A stretch of DNA of 64,000 nt from Sulfitobacter sp. EhC04. Its GTDB lineage: Bacteria; Pseudomonadota; Alphaproteobacteria; Rhodobacterales; Rhodobacteraceae. Below, one piece after another: positions 52,723 through 62,231 of this stretch. Both the position numbers and the translations under genes were made by a program. The stretch is from NCBI RefSeq assembly GCF_001650875.1, contig NZ_LXYI01000034.1, positions 62,001 through 126,000 on the forward strand. Direction: 5' to 3'. Position 1 is the first letter of the stretch. Each line of letters begins with the position of its first letter. Under the pieces are notes generated by a model, which saw only the letters and a list, made by a program, of their open reading frames with translations, was not told the origin of the DNA and ran no database searches.

Positions 52723-54813
52723 ATGACCGACAAGATCGACTATTCCCGACAGGACGACATCGCCGTGCTGCGCATCCGGAATCCGCCCGTCAACGCGCTG
52801 TCGCAGGCGGTGCGCCAGGGGTTGTCCGACGCCATGGACAGGGCCGAGGCCGAGGATGGCGTGAAGGCGGTCCTGATCGTCGGAGAGGGACGTGCGTTTA
52901 TCGCGGGTGCGGACATCACTGAATTCGGCAAACCCCCGCAGGAACCCTTTCTGCCGGACCTCTGCACAAGGATCGAAGGATCGCCGCTGCTGGTTGTGGC
53001 GTCCATGCACGGCGTGTCGCTGGGCGGCGGGCTTGAGGTGGCGCTGGGCGCGCATTACCGGATCGCACAGCCCGACGCGCGGGTGGGCCTGCCCGAGGTG
53101 CACCTGGGCCTGATCCCCGGCGCGGGCGGGACGCAGCGAGTGCCACGGCTGACCGGCGCGGAAAAGGCGATCGAGATGATCACCTCCGGTCGTCAGATCA
53201 TGGCGGCAGAGGCGCAGGAGATGGGCCTGATCGACCGCGTGGTCGAAGGCGACCCCGAGGCCGTCGGCCTTGCCTATGCCCGCGAGTTGCTCAGCACCGA
53301 TGCGCCGCGCCGCCCGGTCAGCGAACTGCCCGGACCGGACCCCATCGACTGGGATGCCACCTATGACGCGGTGCTGAAGAAGGGCCGCGGCCAGATCAGC
53401 CCGGCCACCGCCGTGCGGGCGGTTCAGGACAGTGCCGAGCAACCCTTCGCCGAAGGGATGAAGCGCGAGCGGGCGCATTTCATGGACCTGATGCAGACGG
53501 ATCAGCGCAAGGGCATGATCCACGCTTTTTTCAACGAGCGCGCCGTGGGCAACCTGCCCGAGCTCAAGGGGGTCGAGCCGCGCGCCCTGCAATCCGTCGG
53601 CGTCATCGGCGGCGGGACGATGGGGGCGGGCATCGCAACAGCCGCCCTGTTGGCCGGCATGAATGTCATCCTGATCGAGATGAAGCAGGACGCGGCGGAT
53701 GCCGCGCGGGAACGCATTGCCGGCAACCTTCAGGGCGCGCTGAAACGCGGCAAGATTTCCCAGAGCAAATACGACGCGATGATGACCACCGGGCTGGAAG
53801 TGTCGATCAACTACGACAGCCTGCGCGACGTCGATTTGGTGGTCGAGGCGGTGTTCGAGGATATGGGCGTGAAACGCGAGGTTTTTGGCAAGCTCGACGC
53901 GGTTTGCAAACCGGGCTGCGTGCTGGCGTCCAACACCTCTTATCTGGACGTGGACGAAATCGCCGCCGCCACCTCGCGTCCCGCAGACGTGATCGGCCTG
54001 CACTTCTTCTCGCCCGCGCATGTGATGAAACTGCTTGAGGTCGTGGTGGCGGACAAGACCGCGCCGGATGTCGTCGCGACGGGCTTTGCGCTGGGCCGCG
54101 CGCTGGGCAAGGTCAGCGTGCGCGCGGGCGTCTGTGACGGCTTTATCGGCAACCGAATCCTCGCAGTCTATCGCACGGCGGCCGATCACATGGTACTGGA
54201 CGGCGCATCACCCTATCAGATCGACAAGGCCCTCACCGACTTCGGTTTTGCCATGGGCCCCTTTGCCGTCGCGGACCTTGCCGGCCTCGACATTGGTTGG
54301 GCCACACGCAAGCGCAAGGCCCCCGACCGCCACCCGGCAGAACGTGTGCCGACCTATATCGACCGGCTCTGCGAGGAAGGTCATTTCGGCCAGAAGACCG
54401 GCGAAGGTTACTACATCTACGAAAAGGGCAAGCGCGGCGGCACGCCGAACCCCAAGATCGCCAGGCTGGTCGCCGATGAACAGGCAGAGCGCGGAATTAC
54501 GCCACGTGATTTCACAGACGAAGAGATTGTGCGGCGCTACATGTGTGCCATGGTGAACGAAGCGGCCAAGGTTGTTGGCGAAGGCATCGCGCGCCGTCCT
54601 CTGGACGTCGATATGGTTCTGCTCTTCGGCTACGGCTTTCCACGCTATTGGGGGGGACCGATGAAATGGGCGGATATTCAGGGCCTGGACAAGGTGCTGG
54701 CCGACATCGAACGCTATGCGGCGGAGGATGCGTGGTTCTGGAAACCCGCCCCGCTGCTGCAAGAACTCGTGGCCGAAGGCCGTACATTCGATGACTTGAA
54801 CAAGGCCACCTGA
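52723..54813 (+). CDS. Bifunctional enoyl-CoA hydratase/3-hydroxyacyl-CoA dehydrogenase
   Basis: 696 residues. Residues 1-190 form a crotonase domain (AFIAGADITEF and HGVSLGGGLEVAL oxyanion segments; LPEVHLGLIPGAGGTQR with catalytic glutamates). Residues about 290-480 form the NAD-binding domain (VGVIGGGTMGAGIATAALLA; catalytic His in IGLHFFSPAHVMKLLEVV), followed by the C-terminal dehydrogenase domain with VCDGFIGNRIL. It is FadB/FadJ/PimF-like and performs two steps of beta-oxidation. AAGGAG precedes ATG 52723. No thiolase is encoded next to it. Confidence 0.93.
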   Translation: MTDKIDYSRQDDIAVLRIRNPPVNALSQAVRQGLSDAMDRAEAEDGVKAVLIVGEGRAFIAGADITEFGKPPQEPFLPDLCTRIEGSPLLVVASMHGVSLGGGLEVALGAHYRIAQPDARVGLPEVHLGLIPGAGGTQRVPRLTGAEKAIEMITSGRQIMAAEAQEMGLIDRVVEGDPEAVGLAYARELLSTDAPRRPVSELPGPDPIDWDATYDAVLKKGRGQISPATAVRAVQDSAEQPFAEGMKRERAHFMDLMQTDQRKGMIHAFFNERAVGNLPELKGVEPRALQSVGVIGGGTMGAGIATAALLAGMNVILIEMKQDAADAARERIAGNLQGALKRGKISQSKYDAMMTTGLEVSINYDSLRDVDLVVEAVFEDMGVKREVFGKLDAVCKPGCVLASNTSYLDVDEIAAATSRPADVIGLHFFSPAHVMKLLEVVVADKTAPDVVATGFALGRALGKVSVRAGVCDGFIGNRILAVYRTAADHMVLDGASPYQIDKALTDFGFAMGPFAVADLAGLDIGWATRKRKAPDRHPAERVPTYIDRLCEEGHFGQKTGEGYYIYEKGKRGGTPNPKIARLVADEQAERGITPRDFTDEEIVRRYMCAMVNEAAKVVGEGIARRPLDVDMVLLFGYGFPRYWGGPMKWADIQGLDKVLADIERYAAEDAWFWKPAPLLQELVAEGRTFDDLNKAT

Positions 54814-54851
54814 CCCCATGGACCACCCGATTCAACGATAGGAGCATCGAC

Positions 54852-56045
54852 ATGGATCTGAGCTATTCCGACGAAGAAAAAGCCTTCCGCGAGGAAGTCC
54901 GCACGTTTCTGAAAAACAAACTGCCCAAGGAGCTGAGCGACAAGGTGCGCGGCGGCGATGAACTGGGCAAGGCCGACATCGAACGCTGGCATGCCATCCT
55001 GAACGAACAGGGCTGGCTGGCACCAAACTGGCCCAAGAAATTTGGCGGCGCCGAGTGGAACGCCGTACAGCGCCACATCTTCGAAGAAGAGGCCGCCGCC
55101 CATCACGCGCCGCGCATCATACCCTTCGGCCTGTCGATGCTGGCCCCCGTGTTGCAGAAGTTCGGTTCCAAGGAACAGCAGGACTACTGGCTGCCCCGCA
55201 TCCTGTCGGGCGAAGACTGGTGGTGTCAGGGCTACTCCGAGCCCGGTGCCGGGTCCGACCTTGCCTCGCTCAAGACGACGGCGGTGCGCCATGGGGACCA
55301 CTATGTCGTCAACGGTCAGAAGACCTGGACCACGCTGGGCCAGCACGCCAACATGATCTTCTGCCTTGTGCGCACCGACAAGGAGGTCAAACAGCAGGAG
55401 GGCATCTCGTTCCTGTTGATCGACATGGACACGCCCGGCATCGAAGTGCGCCCGATTGTCCTGCTGGACGGCGGGGCCGAGGTGAACGAGGTCTGGTTCA
55501 CGGACGTCAAAGTGCCCGTGGAAAACCTCGTGGGCGAGGAAAACAAGGGCTGGACCTATGCCAAGTACCTGCTGACCCATGAGCGTACCAACATTGCGGG
55601 CACCGGGTTCTCTCAGGCCGGGCTGACAGCGGTCAAGCGTCTTGCCAAGGCCGAGATCGCGGGCGGCAAGCCCTTGATCCAGAACCCGCATTTCGCGGCG
55701 CGTCTGGCGCAGGTCGAGATTGACCTGAAAGCCATGTCCACAACCAACCTGCGCATCATTTCCAAGGCGGCGGCGGGCACGGCCCCCGGCGTGGAAAGCT
55801 CCATGCTCAAGGTCAAGGGCACCATCATCCGTCAGGAAATCAACGATCTGGCACGCCGGGCGGCGGGGATCTATGCAATGCCCTTTGCGTCCGAAGCCAT
55901 CGAAGGCTCCAACGCGGGCCTGCCAGACCCGCTGGCCGCCGGCCCTGTGGCCGCGCAGTACTTCAACAACCGCAAGCTGTCGATCTTCGGCGGCTCCAAC
56001 GAAATCCAGCGTGGCATCATCGCCAAAGTCACGATGGGAGGATAA
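54852..56045 (+). CDS. Acyl-CoA dehydrogenase, large subunit (PimC-like)
   Basis: 397 residues, FAD-dependent. Start MDLSYSDEEKAFREEVRTFL, flavin segment WWCQGYSEPGAGSDLASLKT, and the C-terminal FGGSNEIQRGIIAK. The sequence closely resembles proteins annotated as the pimeloyl-CoA dehydrogenase large subunit. It is immediately followed by a second, dissimilar acyl-CoA dehydrogenase, as in pim operons, where the two form a heteromer. It would introduce a double bond into an acyl- or dicarboxyl-CoA. Confidence 0.92.
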   Translation: MDLSYSDEEKAFREEVRTFLKNKLPKELSDKVRGGDELGKADIERWHAILNEQGWLAPNWPKKFGGAEWNAVQRHIFEEEAAAHHAPRIIPFGLSMLAPVLQKFGSKEQQDYWLPRILSGEDWWCQGYSEPGAGSDLASLKTTAVRHGDHYVVNGQKTWTTLGQHANMIFCLVRTDKEVKQQEGISFLLIDMDTPGIEVRPIVLLDGGAEVNEVWFTDVKVPVENLVGEENKGWTYAKYLLTHERTNIAGTGFSQAGLTAVKRLAKAEIAGGKPLIQNPHFAARLAQVEIDLKAMSTTNLRIISKAAAGTAPGVESSMLKVKGTIIRQEINDLARRAAGIYAMPFASEAIEGSNAGLPDPLAAGPVAAQYFNNRKLSIFGGSNEIQRGIIAKVTMGG

Positions 56046-56048
56046 CAG

Positions 56049-57182
56049 ATGAACTTTGATCTGACTGAAGAACGCCAGATGCTGCAGGACACCCTGCGCC
56101 GCTACCTGCGTGAGAAATACGACACCGCAACCCGCAACAAGATCATCGAGAGTGAGGCGGGCTACAGCACCAAGATCTGGGCTGAACTGGCCGAGCTTGG
56201 CGTGATCGGCGCGCTTTTTACCGAAGAGCAGGGCGGTTTCGGCGGCAAGGGCTTTGACATCACCACAGTGTTTGAGGAGTTGGGCCGCGCAGGCGTGGTC
56301 GAACCTTTCCTGGATACCGGCGTGCTGGCCGGTGGGCTGATCGCGGATCTGGGCAACGATGACCAGCAGGCCCATGTGGAAGAGATCATCGCAGGCAGCC
56401 TGCAATTAGCCTTTGCCCATGGCGAGCCAACCAGCCGTTATGACCTGAACCGGGTGCAAGCCACGGCCAAGGCGGATGGCGACGATATCGTGCTGAACGG
56501 CCACAAGGCTGTTGTGGTCAACGCAGAAGCTGCCGACCTGCTGGTGGTTTCGGCCCGCGAAAGTGGCGAGCCGGGCGACAACGAGGGCATCTCGCTGTTT
56601 CTTGTCCCCGCCGATACCAAGGGCGTGACAATTCAGGGCTATGGGCTGCTGGCGGGTGGCCGCGCGGCCGAAGTGATGCTGGACGATGTGAAACTCCCCG
56701 CCTCTGCCCGTCTTGGTGAGGCCGGCAAGGCGTTTGACGCAATCGAAGCACGGGTTGCAGCGGCCTCTGTGGCTCAGGTTGCCGAAACGCTGGGGGCGAT
56801 GGAAACCGCGACCCGGCTGACCAAGGACTATCTGGGGACCCGCAAGCAATTCGGCCGACCCATTGGCACGTTCCAGGCACTGGCGCACCGCATGTCCGAC
56901 CTGCTGATCGAGCTGGAGCAGGCACGCTCTGCCGTGATCAACGCGGCGGGCCACCTGGATTCCGACCGCGCCGCACGCGAAAGCCATGTCTCGGCAGCCA
57001 AGAACCTGCTGGGCCGTGCGGGCCGTCTGGTGGCGGAGGATTCGATCCAGATGCATGGCGGCATTGCCATGACGCAGGAATATGAGCTCGCGCATATCGC
57101 CAAACGGATCGTGATGGCCGATCACCGCTTTGGCGACACCGATCACCATCTGGAGCGTTTCATTGCCCTCTCCGCAGCCTGA
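56049..57182 (+). CDS. Acyl-CoA dehydrogenase, small subunit (PimD-like)
   Basis: 377 residues. Start MNFDLTEERQMLQDTLRRYL; FGGKGFDITTVFEELGRAGV and the helical C-terminus RKQFGRPIGTFQALAHRMSD then QMHGGIAMTQEYELAHIAKR fit the acyl-CoA dehydrogenase family. It pairs with the preceding gene (3-bp gap). In the central region the flavin-contact segment reads FAHGEPTSRYDL, divergent from the usual TEP-GSD motif, which is common in the partner subunit of two-subunit enzymes. Confidence 0.9.
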   Translation: MNFDLTEERQMLQDTLRRYLREKYDTATRNKIIESEAGYSTKIWAELAELGVIGALFTEEQGGFGGKGFDITTVFEELGRAGVVEPFLDTGVLAGGLIADLGNDDQQAHVEEIIAGSLQLAFAHGEPTSRYDLNRVQATAKADGDDIVLNGHKAVVVNAEAADLLVVSARESGEPGDNEGISLFLVPADTKGVTIQGYGLLAGGRAAEVMLDDVKLPASARLGEAGKAFDAIEARVAAASVAQVAETLGAMETATRLTKDYLGTRKQFGRPIGTFQALAHRMSDLLIELEQARSAVINAAGHLDSDRAARESHVSAAKNLLGRAGRLVAEDSIQMHGGIAMTQEYELAHIAKRIVMADHRFGDTDHHLERFIALSAA

Positions 57183-57597
57183 GACCTCTCACCTGATCGA
57201 GAACGAGACCGGGACGCAGACATTGATCGGTTATGTCGTCGATGTCAGCGACCCGGATGGCGGCGCGCGCTGTTGGCTGGACATCGGCCCGCAGCACACG
57301 AACCGGCACAATGTCCTGCATGGCGGCATCGCAACGGCGGTGATCGACAATGCCTGCGGCACCACCGGGTCGCTGACGGTGGATGCGACCGGCAAGGCGC
57401 CCTTCCTGACCATTTCGATGAATGTGCAGTTCGTGGCACCTGCGCAGGCAGGCAGCAGGGTCACCGCCACAGGCCGCATCGTCGGCGGCGGTCGCAGCAC
57501 GATGTTTATTGCCGCCGATCTGGTGGATGACAGCGGGCGGTTGATCGCATCGGGGACCGGTGTGTTCAAACGCGTGCCACAGGAGAAACTGAAATGA
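57163..57597 (+). CDS. PaaI-type hotdog thioesterase
   Basis: 144 residues with the hotdog fold: HTNRHNVLHGGIATAVIDNA contains the HGG(I/M) catalytic segment, then PFLTISMNVQFVAPAQAG and RSTMFIAADLVDDSGRLIAS. It should hydrolyse small acyl-CoA or aroyl-CoA esters, a safety valve for CoA in catabolic operons. There is no ATG: the best start is TTG at 57163, with GGAG 7 bases upstream, inside the last codons of the dehydrogenase gene. Another TTG at 57130 is possible but lacks a Shine-Dalgarno. It overlaps the next gene by 4 bp. Confidence 0.82.
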   Translation: MPSPQPETSHLIENETGTQTLIGYVVDVSDPDGGARCWLDIGPQHTNRHNVLHGGIATAVIDNACGTTGSLTVDATGKAPFLTISMNVQFVAPAQAGSRVTATGRIVGGGRSTMFIAADLVDDSGRLIASGTGVFKRVPQEKLK

Positions 57598-58364
57598 ATG
57601 CACGGCTGGAGGACAAGGGCGACCGCCTGATTGTCTGGAATGGCAATACCGCCAAACGCGGGGCGCTCAGCCCCGAGCTTTACAGCTGCATCCTGCAGGC
57701 GATGGAACAGGCGCAGGACCGGCGCATTCGCGCGGTTATCCTCACCTCCGAAGGGCCGTTTTTCTGTGCGGGGGGCGATCTGAACGTCTTGATCGAACGG
57801 CGCGGGCTGAGCGAGCCGGAACGCCGCGAGAAGATCGACGGCCTTCACGATCTTATCCGCGCGATACGGTCCTGCCCGGTGCCTGTCATCGCCGCTGTTG
57901 AGGGCGGTGCCGCAGGTGCAGGCCTGTCCATCGCACTGGCCTGCGACATGATTGTCGCCTCGGAAGAGGCGCGGTTTACCGCCGCCTATGTCAAGGCGGG
58001 GCTGGTGCCGGATGGCGGGCTGACCTCTGCCATGGCACGGATGCTGCCGCGTCCCCTGGCGATGGAAATGTGCCTGATGGGCCGTCCGGTGAACGCGCAC
58101 CGCTTTGCCGATCTGGGGGCGGTCAACCGCATCTGCAAACCCGGCAAGGCGATGGAGGAAGCACTGACGCTGGCAGACACGCTGGCCGAAGGCCCGCGCG
58201 ATGCCCTGAGCCTAATCCGGGGGTTGGTCGCCGAAGCCTATGAGGCCACAGAGGCGGCACAACTGGATGCCGAGCGCAACGCAATGGCCGCTGCGTCAGG
58301 CAAGGATGAAGCCGCCGAAGGGATTGCGGCCTTTTTGGAAAAACGCAAACCCTCATATCGCTAG
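57594..58364 (+). CDS. Enoyl-CoA hydratase/isomerase family protein
   Basis: 256 residues of the crotonase superfamily. Oxyanion-hole segments are FFCAGGDLNVLI near residue 60 and EGGAAGAGLSIALACDMIVA near residue 103. The residue pattern AYVKAGLVPDGGLTSAMARM lacks the second catalytic Glu of standard hydratases, where an Asp is present, as in isomerase-like or hydrolase-like members. It probably acts on an unsaturated CoA ester made by the dehydrogenase pair. Start overlaps the thioesterase stop (ATGA). Confidence 0.88.
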   Translation: MNARLEDKGDRLIVWNGNTAKRGALSPELYSCILQAMEQAQDRRIRAVILTSEGPFFCAGGDLNVLIERRGLSEPERREKIDGLHDLIRAIRSCPVPVIAAVEGGAAGAGLSIALACDMIVASEEARFTAAYVKAGLVPDGGLTSAMARMLPRPLAMEMCLMGRPVNAHRFADLGAVNRICKPGKAMEEALTLADTLAEGPRDALSLIRGLVAEAYEATEAAQLDAERNAMAAASGKDEAAEGIAAFLEKRKPSYR

Positions 58365-58388
58365 CCGGTTTCGAGGGGAGGAGTGACA

Positions 58389-59885
58389 ATGGCACGGGTG
58401 GAGAAATTTCTCGCCGATCAGGTGGCACGCGCCCCCCTGTCCACGGCGCTTAGCGACAGCACGGGTGTGCGATGGACCTTTGCCGACCTGGACGCGGCCA
58501 GCGACGCGCTCGCGGCGGAATTGCAGGATGCCGGTGTCCAAACCAATGACCGCGTCCTGCTGTTGGCCGAAAATTGCGCCGCCGCCGTCTCGGCCTTGCA
58601 CGCGGCATGGAAACTGGGGGCGGTGATCATCCCCTTCAACGCCCGCCAGACCGAGGCCGAAATCGCGCGGATCGTCAACCACGCCACCCCCGCTGCCGTG
58701 CTGATGACAAGCGCGGTGTCCGGCGACGCTGCCAAACATGCCGAACAGATGCAGGCGCGCGAGATCACCGGCAAGTTCGGCGCAATGCACATTGCCACAC
58801 CCGGTCCCAGCAACCCTGACGCCACGCTGAGCGACGTTGCGGTGCTGCTTTATACCACAGGGACCACGGGCGACCCCAAGGGCGTGATGCTGACCCATTC
58901 GGGGATGCGCTTTGGCGGTCAGGCCTCTGCCGCGCTGCGGCGCATGACCCATGACGATGTGATCTATGGCGCACTGCCGATGAGCCATGTCTTCGGCCTT
59001 GTCTCTGTCATCACAGGGGCCTGTTATGCGGGCACCCATGTGCGGCTGGAGGCGCGGTTTTCTGCGCAAAAGCTGTTCGAGGCGGCCCATGACGGCGTCA
59101 CGATCATCCCGGCGGTGCCGCAGATGCACGCGCTGGTGATGCAATACACCAAGGAAAAAGGGCTGGATACGCTGGGCTCACCGACCCTGCGCTATGTTTC
59201 ATCCGGCGGCGCGCCGCTGGACCCGGCCTGGAAACGCAAGGCGGAGGCTTTTTACGAACTGCCCCTGCAGAACGGTTTTGGCATGACCGAAACGACCTCC
59301 GGAGCGTCGGCCACGGTCAATGCGATCGGCTCGCCCGATACATCTGTGGGGCCCGTGACCCCCGGCACCGAGGCGATGATCGACGAAACCGTGCCCGGCG
59401 GCGGCGACGGGCAGGGCGAGGTGCTGATCCGCGGCCCCCATGTGATGAAAGGCTATTACCGCAACCCCGAGGAAACCGCCAAGGCGGTGGATGCCGATGG
59501 CTGGCTGCATACCGGCGATCTGGGCAAGATCGACGCCGAAGGGCGTCTGCACATCCTGGGACGATCAAAGGAGCTGATCATCCACGGCGGCTTCAACGTC
59601 TATCCGCCCGAGGTGGAGGCGGCGCTGAACGACCATCCGCAGGTGATCCAGTCTGCCGTGATCGGCCGGATGAGGGACGGCGACGAGGAGGTTCTGGCCT
59701 TCGTGCAGGTGGCCGAAGGCGACCTCCCCGATGCCGGGGAATTGCGGGATTTTGTCAAGGAAAGGCTGGCGGGCTACAAACGGCCCAGCCAGATCATCAT
59801 CGGCACCAGCCTGCCTGCGGCACCCACGGGAAAGATTCTCAAGCACAGGCTGCTCGACGCCTTTGCCGATCAGATCAAGGACTGA
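58389..59885 (+). CDS. AMP-dependent acyl-CoA synthetase
   Basis: 498 residues of the ANL adenylating family. AMP-binding P-loop VLLYTTGTTGDPKGVMLTHS near residue 155, motif NGFGMTETTSGAS, the hinge GWLHTGDLGKIDAEGRLHIL near 375 and C-terminal lysine in LPAAPTGKILKH. It activates the substrate acid to its CoA thioester, the entry step for the preceding beta-oxidation enzymes. GGAGGAG lies before ATG 58389, which I prefer over a GTG at 58383. It is the last gene of the operon and ends in a hairpin at 59864-59891. Confidence 0.92.
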   Translation: MARVEKFLADQVARAPLSTALSDSTGVRWTFADLDAASDALAAELQDAGVQTNDRVLLLAENCAAAVSALHAAWKLGAVIIPFNARQTEAEIARIVNHATPAAVLMTSAVSGDAAKHAEQMQAREITGKFGAMHIATPGPSNPDATLSDVAVLLYTTGTTGDPKGVMLTHSGMRFGGQASAALRRMTHDDVIYGALPMSHVFGLVSVITGACYAGTHVRLEARFSAQKLFEAAHDGVTIIPAVPQMHALVMQYTKEKGLDTLGSPTLRYVSSGGAPLDPAWKRKAEAFYELPLQNGFGMTETTSGASATVNAIGSPDTSVGPVTPGTEAMIDETVPGGGDGQGEVLIRGPHVMKGYYRNPEETAKAVDADGWLHTGDLGKIDAEGRLHILGRSKELIIHGGFNVYPPEVEAALNDHPQVIQSAVIGRMRDGDEEVLAFVQVAEGDLPDAGELRDFVKERLAGYKRPSQIIIGTSLPAAPTGKILKHRLLDAFADQIKD

Positions 59886-59891
59886 TCGGCA
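59864..59891. terminator. Bidirectional terminator-like hairpin
   Basis: TGCCGATCAG and CTGATCGGCA form a perfect 10-bp stem with an 8-base loop that includes the end of the synthetase gene. It lies 5 bp from the stop of the convergent rpe gene. There is no T run, so its termination efficiency is uncertain. Confidence 0.5.
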
Positions 59892-59895
59892 GACT

Positions 59896-60585
59896 TCAGA
59901 CGTAGGTGCCCAATGCCGCCTGCCGGATGGCGCGGATATTGTCGCCATAAGGCGCGGGATTGTCGACCGAGCCACCCTTGAACACCGCCGACCCCGCGAC
60001 CAGCACATCCGCACCGGCGGCGACGCAGCCGGGGGCGGTGTCGACGGTGACGCCGCCGTCAATCTCGATATGTACGGGACGGTCGCCGATCATGTCGCGC
60101 AGGGTCGCGATCTTGCGGGCAAGGGGGATGAACTTTTGTCCGCCAAAGCCGGGGTTCACCGTCATCACGCAGACCAGGTCGGCATCATCCAGCAGGGTCT
60201 CTACCGCGCTGGCCGGGGTGCCGGGGTTCAGCGCCACACCGGCCTTGCACCCGGCACCCCGGATCGCCTGGAGGGTTCGGTGAATATGCGGCCCCGCCTC
60301 AACATGGGCGGTGATGATGTCGGCACCGGCCTTGGCAAAGGCGTCGATGTAGGGATCGACCGGCGCGATCATCAGATGCACGTCCATCACACCCTTGATA
60401 TGGGGCCGGATCGCGGCGCATGTGGTCGGGCCAAAGCTGATGTTCGGCACGAAATGCCCGTCCATCACGTCAACATGAATCCAGTCCGCACCCTGCGCTT
60501 CCACCGCAGCGCATTCCGCGCCGAAATTGGCGAAATCGGCGGCAAGGATCGAGGGGGCGATTTTCACGGAACGGTCAAAAGTCAT
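59896..60585 (-). CDS. rpe: Ribulose-phosphate 3-epimerase
   Basis: 229 residues, a typical Rpe TIM barrel. [40 protein letters not shown] (metal-binding His/Asp), [40 protein letters not shown] and [20 protein letters not shown] are all present. It interconverts D-ribulose 5-phosphate and D-xylulose 5-phosphate in the pentose-phosphate and Calvin cycles. No Calvin-cycle genes are adjacent. Confidence 0.96.
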   Translation of the reverse strand: MTFDRSVKIAPSILAADFANFGAECAAVEAQGADWIHVDVMDGHFVPNISFGPTTCAAIRPHIKGVMDVHLMIAPVDPYIDAFAKAGADIITAHVEAGPHIHRTLQAIRGAGCKAGVALNPGTPASAVETLLDDADLVCVMTVNPGFGGQKFIPLARKIATLRDMIGDRPVHIEIDGGVTVDTAPGCVAAGADVLVAGSAVFKGGSVDNPAPYGDNIRAIRQAALGTYV

Positions 60586-60731
60586 GGCAGTCTTTCCGGC
60601 AGCTGAGACATGCTCCGCGTCATAGCCTGCAGGCGCGCCGGAGGATAGGGCGTTTCAAGGAATTTTTGAGACGTGGAAGCGGTGGCCGCCCGTTGATGGT
60701 GTCTTTTGGCGTCAGCGCAGGAACCGGCGGA

Positions 60732-62093
60732 CTACGCCCGATGCTCCGGCGGGGCCTTCAGCAGGTCAAGCAAGCCAGAAAAGCGGGCACCAGCCGCAGG
60801 CAGCGCCATGCAGGCCGACATGATCGCCTCTGCCCTTTCACTGCCAATCACGGGTGCAGCAAAACGCATGAACTTCTCCGTGATATCCTGTGGTGCAAAT
60901 GGGCGCTCCGGCCCGCCGCGCGCGTGGACCTCGCCGGAGGCGAGCACGCGCCCGTCCTTGAGCGTGAGGGTGACATCGGCCCATCGGCCGGCGGGATAGC
61001 GTGCCTCATGCTCTGACCCCACGTGCATCATCGTCTTGGCCACCAGGCCCGCCGCCACCGGGTCTTGCAGCCCTGCGCCAGCGATATGGTCCAACTTGAT
61101 GTCGCCCTGGGCAATCATGACCGCCACGGCAAAGGGCAGCGAATATTGCGCCTGCGACGTGGTTTCCGGCACGCCGGGAAAAAGCTGTACCGCATTGTGA
61201 AAACTGCGGATGTCGATGGCTGCGACCTGCTCTGCCGCGACATCATGCGCGATGCAGATTTCGCGCGCCGCATCAATGCTGGCATGGGCCCAACGACAGA
61301 TCGGGTAGGGTTTGATATATTGGTGCAGCACCTGCCAGAACTGGCCCAGGTCCGCCCAATGGTCCTGCGCGTCCGCCGCCTCGACGGTGATTGCGGGCGC
61401 GCCGGTAAATCCCATCTCGGCCATGATCAGCGCCGACACCCCCACCAGCGCCCCCATCCCCGAACCATCGTGCAGCATCGTGGGGGTCGCAATCTCGCGC
61501 ATCATCTGGCTGCGCGGCCCGTGATATTCCGCGATTCCCAGCGCCTCGCGCAATTGTGCCGCCGAACTGCCCCGCAACCGCGCGCCCAGTGCCGCGACCC
61601 CAAGGGCATTCCAGGCCCCCGATGTGTGGTAATCGCTGACCGAGGCATGCAGCGCGATGGCCGCCCGCCCGGCCACTTCGTAGCCTGTGACCAATGCCGC
61701 AAGCGCTGCGCGCCCGGACAGGTCCGGCAGGTGCTGCGCAAAGGAAACCAGCGCCGGGACCACCGCCACCCCGGTATGCCCTTTGGTCGGGTTGTATCCA
61801 TCGTGCCCGTCCAGATTGTCGATCTGGGTTGCCGTCGCAAAGGCCGCCCCGGCCAGGCTGGCCTCGCGTCCGTCGAACATCATCCAGGCCGTATCGTCCC
61901 GGCTGCCCGCCCCGTAAAGCCGCCGCGCAGTTTCGCGGGCGATCTGCCCCGCCTGCATCGGGGCCGCGGCAATTGCGATGCCCAATGTGTCCAGCAACAG
62001 CAGCGCCACATGGTCCAGAACGGCCTGCGGGAACTCTTCGGTCCGCTGGCTGCGGATGAAGCGGTCGATATGGCGTGGCAAGGCCTGAGGCAT
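60732..62093 (-). CDS. MmgE/PrpD family protein
   Basis: 453 residues of the MmgE/PrpD fold, which includes 2-methylcitrate dehydratase. Conserved segments are LLLLDTLGIAIAAAPMQAGQ, AAFATATQIDNLDGHDGYNP, HTGVAVVPALVSFAQH, EVAGRAAIALHAS and YPICRWAHASIDAAREICIA. No prp genes are nearby, so a different dehydratase or isomerase activity is likely. The frame is open far upstream to 63152, but that part runs antisense to the aminotransferase; ATG 62093 has AGGGAG upstream and opens the family's N-terminus. Confidence 0.9.
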   Translation of the reverse strand: MPQALPRHIDRFIRSQRTEEFPQAVLDHVALLLLDTLGIAIAAAPMQAGQIARETARRLYGAGSRDDTAWMMFDGREASLAGAAFATATQIDNLDGHDGYNPTKGHTGVAVVPALVSFAQHLPDLSGRAALAALVTGYEVAGRAAIALHASVSDYHTSGAWNALGVAALGARLRGSSAAQLREALGIAEYHGPRSQMMREIATPTMLHDGSGMGALVGVSALIMAEMGFTGAPAITVEAADAQDHWADLGQFWQVLHQYIKPYPICRWAHASIDAAREICIAHDVAAEQVAAIDIRSFHNAVQLFPGVPETTSQAQYSLPFAVAVMIAQGDIKLDHIAGAGLQDPVAAGLVAKTMMHVGSEHEARYPAGRWADVTLTLKDGRVLASGEVHARGGPERPFAPQDITEKFMRFAAPVIGSERAEAIMSACMALPAAGARFSGLLDLLKAPPEHRA

Positions 62094-62231
62094 GGCAACT
62101 CCCTGTCGCTGTTGCGTCCAGAATAAGCAGACCCGAGGGGGATGATGCGCCAATTGCGACATCTTTCCGGCGTGTCTGGCGCAGGGGCGCAAACCTGTTA
62201 ACACTGCATCTGGACAACAAAGGAACAGGCA

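Noticed and set aside
54714..56405. A 563-codon minus-strand frame opposite the acyl-CoA dehydrogenase genes
   Set aside because: Shadow of strong coding sequence on the other strand; no domain and no ribosome-binding site.
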